Assembly (NCBI GenBank): GCA_041178325.1
Contig: JBEGVN010000030.1
Location: 1 to 25,710, forward strand
Reading direction: 5' to 3'
From: UBA6136 sp041178325
GTDB taxonomy: Bacteria > Pseudomonadota > Gammaproteobacteria > Methylococcales > Methylococcaceae
Length of the DNA stretch: 25,710 bases
The notes beneath the pieces were generated by a model that made no database searches, had not been told where the DNA came from, and was given only the letters and a program-made list of their open reading frames with translations. Of this stretch, positions 23,772-25,710 are shown piece by piece; positions within the stretch are counted from its first letter, which is position 1; every line of letters starts with the position of its first letter. Both the position numbers and the translations under genes were made by a program.

Positions 23772-24491
23772 CTATTTTAACACTTCGGCCAGAAAATCTT
23801 GAGCCAGTCGCCAGGACCTTTCATCGGTCAGCGGGTTGTAGACCGTGCCGAACTCTCGGTCATTGGCTTCAGGGTTCGTGAATGCATGCATTGTGGCCCC
23901 GTAGAAATGGAGTTGCCAATCAGCGCCGCGTTGCGTCAACTCTTGGCCTAATTCCACGCCTTGCTCTGGCGTTGCCATGGGGTCTTCGAATCCATGCAGC
24001 ACGAGAATCTTGGCCTGAATAGCGGGCGTTGGCATTCCAGCAGGCGGCGAAAAAATACCATGCAGGCTGACGACTCCCCGCAATGGCACCCCGGCTCTCG
24101 CAAGGTCAAGGACACACAGCCCCCCAAAGCAGTAGCCAATTGCAGCAATGCGCGACGCGTCGACCTCTGGTTGTGCTTTCAGGGCTTCAATTGTGGTCAA
24201 AAGACGTTCGAGAAGATGGTTTCGATCGTGTGCAACACTATTCATCAGCGTTTGGCACTCTTCTCGGGTTTGGCCCACCTGTCCATCACCATAAAGATCT
24301 ATGGCGAACGCCGCATAACCGAGTCGCGCCAGGATATGGGCCCGTTCCATAGCCTGCTGATTACATCCTGCCCAAGTGGGCGCGATCAAAATCGACGGAA
24401 GGGGATTTTGCGGGTCTTTGGGCGAAGCAAAATACCCCTCAAGGGTCACACCCTGATGCGTGTGGCGAATTTTTCGGGTCGTCAAAGCCAT
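23772..24491 (-). CDS. Dienelactone hydrolase family protein
   Basis: The 239-residue alpha/beta hydrolase has the family's Cys-Asp-His triad: Cys121 in GYCFGGLCVLDLAR, Asp170 in LHGFEDPMATPE, His202 in GATMHAFTNP. The start, KIRHTHQGVTLEGYFASP, is also typical. Dienelactone hydrolase proper opens the lactone ring in chlorocatechol breakdown, but most chromosomal relatives like this have unknown substrates, and no catechol genes are nearby. It has AGAGAAAGA ahead of its ATG and may be transcribed with accA. Confidence 0.9.
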   Translation of the reverse strand: MALTTRKIRHTHQGVTLEGYFASPKDPQNPLPSILIAPTWAGCNQQAMERAHILARLGYAAFAIDLYGDGQVGQTREECQTLMNSVAHDRNHLLERLLTTIEALKAQPEVDASRIAAIGYCFGGLCVLDLARAGVPLRGVVSLHGIFSPPAGMPTPAIQAKILVLHGFEDPMATPEQGVELGQELTQRGADWQLHFYGATMHAFTNPEANDREFGTVYNPLTDERSWRLAQDFLAEVLK

Positions 24492-24536
24492 TTGAGTCGA
24501 TCTTTCTCTTTAGTGCCTAGGGAATCACGGATTAAT

Positions 24537-24570
24537 GAGGTTATGACCTCCCTATGATGACCATAACCTC
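24537..24570. repeat. 9-bp inverted repeat beside the IS5 remnant
   Basis: GAGGTTATG at 24537-24545 pairs exactly with CATAACCTC at 24562-24570 across 16 bases. A second, shorter pairing, GAGGT with ACCTC (24537-24550), overlaps it. It lies between the hydrolase start and the remnant's end. It could be an operator or a leftover of the insertion site; no T-run follows. Confidence 0.4.
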
Positions 24571-25392
24571 TTAGGTCAGTCCTTTGACTTCGTCCTCAGG
24601 AAGCTTCTTCACCTGGCCGCGCTTACGGGCAACGTGCCAATCGACGTCCTTGCCTTCATTCTCGCATCGCTTTGCGGCACCCGTATAGCCCGCATCAGCA
24701 AAGACAATCTAGTCATCCGACCGGAGCCACTGTCCTGCCATGGCCGCATCGCTCACATTGGCGGCGGTACCTACAGCGGTTTGAGTGAGGCCTGAGATGA
24801 CATCTACGCCGATATGCATCTTCATCCCGAAATGCCACTCCTTGCCCTTCTTGGCTTGGTGCATCTCTGGGTCGCGGGTTTTGTCCTTGTTCTTGGTCGA
24901 GGGGGGAGCCGCTATGAGCGTTGCATCCACGATGGTCCCCTCTCTGAGCATCAACCCTTTGTCAGCCAGGAGGGCATTGATTTGATCCAGAATCTTGGGA
25001 GCCAGTTCGTTCTCTTCCAGCAGATGGCGGAAGTTCTTGAGCGTTGTGGAGTCCGGCACGCGCTCGGAGGTCAGGTCGATGCCGACAAACCGCGCCAGCA
25101 CAGGCATGTCATAGAGGGCATCTTCAGTGCCTTCGTCGGAAAAGTTGTACCAGAGTTGCACGAAATAGAGACGCAGCATCCGTTCAATGCCGATCGGCGG
25201 ACGGCCACGTTCACCCGTCGGGTAGAACGGTTCGATCAACGCCACCAAGAGTGCCCAAGGAATCGACTTCTCCATTTGAGAGAGTAATACCTCGCGACGC
25301 GTCTGACGAGACTTGTTTTGAAGAAGCACGTCCAGAAAGCTGGTTTGTTGCTGCATCGCTTTACGTTGATTGGCGGTCGGAAGAACTGCCAT
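24571..25392 (-). pseudogene. IS5-family transposase, broken
   Basis: From the ATG at 25392 the product begins with the IS5-group N-terminal domain (QTRREVLLSQMEKSIPWALL, then MLRLYFVQLWYNFSDEG). The first catalytic Asp sits in GTIVDATLIAAPPSTKN, followed by RDPEMHQAKKGKEWHFGMK. A TAG at 24711-24709 interrupts it, and the same frame continues with IVFADAGYTGAAKRCENE, which holds the second catalytic Asp. After about 35 more codons it meets a TAA and leaves the family: the final Glu-bearing segment is missing. The two defects, a nonsense codon and a lost 3' end, make it inactive. Confidence 0.88.
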
Positions 25393-25421
25393 CTATTTTA
25401 CTGGCCGGGTGCCCTAAATTT

Positions 25422-25451
25422 ACCGGGCTCACCGATTTATTCCGCGGCTCC
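25422..25451 (-). repeat. IS5-type terminal repeat, copy 1
   Basis: On the - strand the 30 bases from 25451 match the 30 + strand bases at 25681-25710 at 26 positions. It marks the 5' end of the decayed element. Confidence 0.75.
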
Positions 25452-25467
25452 TTAGCACACTCTCAAC

Positions 25468-25472
25468 AAAGG
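25468..25472 (+). promoter_or_regulatory. Ribosome binding site of the DUF4239-like gene
   Basis: AAAGG lies 7 bases before the ATG at 25480 and supports that start. Confidence 0.6.
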
Positions 25473-25479
25473 CTAACCC

Positions 25480-25710
25480 ATGCAAAATTTTCTAAATGGC
25501 ATCGTCAATTTCGAAATAGACCTATTTGCAGTCGGAGCATTTTATATTTCTTTATTTATCGTTTTGTCTGTCCTCGGACAGGTTATCGTTAAAAAAATGA
25601 TGGGATCTGAAGCGATAGCTCTGTGCCATGAGGTCGGTGGCTACTATATGTCGATCGTAGGAGTGAGGTACTTGCTCTCGGGAGCCGCGGATTTGATCGG
25701 TGAACCCGGT
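25480..25710 (+). pseudogene. DUF4239-like (bestrophin-like) membrane protein, 5' part cut by an IS
   Basis: From the ATG at 25480 about 66 codons read as a membrane protein: an N-terminal helix AFYISLFIVLSVLGQVIVKK, then ALCHEVGGYYMSIVGVRYLL. This resembles the start of DUF4239 proteins, where an H-N-x-V-A-G-F segment and a G-V-x-Y-A-V-L-L helix follow the first helix. The expected second helix breaks off near 25680, exactly where an IS5-type terminal repeat begins, and the frame then reads S-G-A-A-D-L from IS sequence to the window edge. The segment is more AT-rich than its surroundings. The rest of the gene, if it survives, lies beyond the IS. The family call rests on about 40 residues. 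Confidence 0.5.
25681..25710 (+). repeat. IS5-type terminal repeat, copy 2 (start of a second element)
   Basis: GGAGCCGCGG opens a 30-base stretch matching the inverted copy at 25422-25451 at 26 of 30 positions. It points away from copy 1, so a second related element probably begins here and runs out of the window. Whether it is that element's left or right end cannot be seen. Confidence 0.7.

Larger units (their letters stand above)
24571..25451 (-). mobile_element. IS5-family element, 3'-truncated
   Basis: The element reads on the - strand. Its 5' terminal repeat begins GGAGCCGCGG at 25451 and runs about 30 bases, and the transposase ATG follows at 25392. The opposite end, 24575 onward, shows no matching terminal repeat, so the 3' end was probably lost. 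TTAG stands on both sides (24571-24574 and 25452-25455), as a 4-bp IS5 target duplication would, but the left copy may be chance. Confidence 0.65.

Noticed and set aside
24575..25451. A complete short IS5 element bounded by TTAG
   Set aside because: The left end has no terminal repeat resembling the right one, and the transposase lacks its last catalytic segment.

Overview
The window is a stretch of gammaproteobacterial chromosome of moderate GC content. The class is suggested by the gene order accA-tilS-(gap)-pyrG-kdsA-eno-ftsB-ispD-ispF-truD followed by arsC-like/wrbA/hda, which is the arrangement known from Pseudomonas-like genomes. I cannot place it to genus. Both edges look like insertion-sequence ends: the start of an IS200/IS605-type tnpB at the left and an IS5-type terminal repeat at the right.

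Left part, about 1-1151: an IS200/IS605-like end with two hairpins, then creA (secreted, conserved, function unknown) and, converging on it, a small DUF2878-like membrane protein gene.

Accessory block, about 1290-9070, + strand: circularly permuted ATP-grasp, alpha-E protein, the Anbu proteasome-like peptidase, a 1095-residue transglutaminase/DUF2126 protein, and a 407-residue protein resembling 4-hydroxyphenylpyruvate dioxygenase (HPPD; VOC superfamily). The first four form the known Anbu neighbourhood, thought to make and break an unidentified peptide or amide-linked product. The fifth overlaps the transglutaminase stop codon by one base, so it is probably translated with it. This possible metal-dependent oxygenase or isomerase appended to the Anbu system is the most interesting part of the window.

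The same strand continues with cysQ, trkA and a rhodanese-domain gene (9127-11777).

Core block, 11798-20870, - strand: a tightly packed run pyrG, kdsA, eno, ftsB, ispD, ispF, truD, arsC-like, wrbA, hda and panE, covering CTP synthesis, KDO synthesis, glycolysis, division, isoprenoids, tRNA modification, redox, replication control and pantothenate synthesis. A divergent lipoprotein gene (DUF4156-like) separates it from tilS and accA, which follow on the same strand with a dienelactone hydrolase gene upstream. Several starts here are not ATG. tilS has no ATG, GTG or TTG start at all, and ftsB ends in a nine-C tract whose shortening by one base would fuse its frame to the ispD start.

Right edge, 24571-25710: a decayed IS5-family element (in-frame stop, missing 3' end), then the 5' part of a DUF4239-like membrane gene that runs into a second, inverted IS5-type terminal repeat. 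No rRNA, tRNA or CRISPR array was seen. No gene-free stretch exceeds 300 bases; the largest gap is 1152-1357, which holds an inverted repeat.
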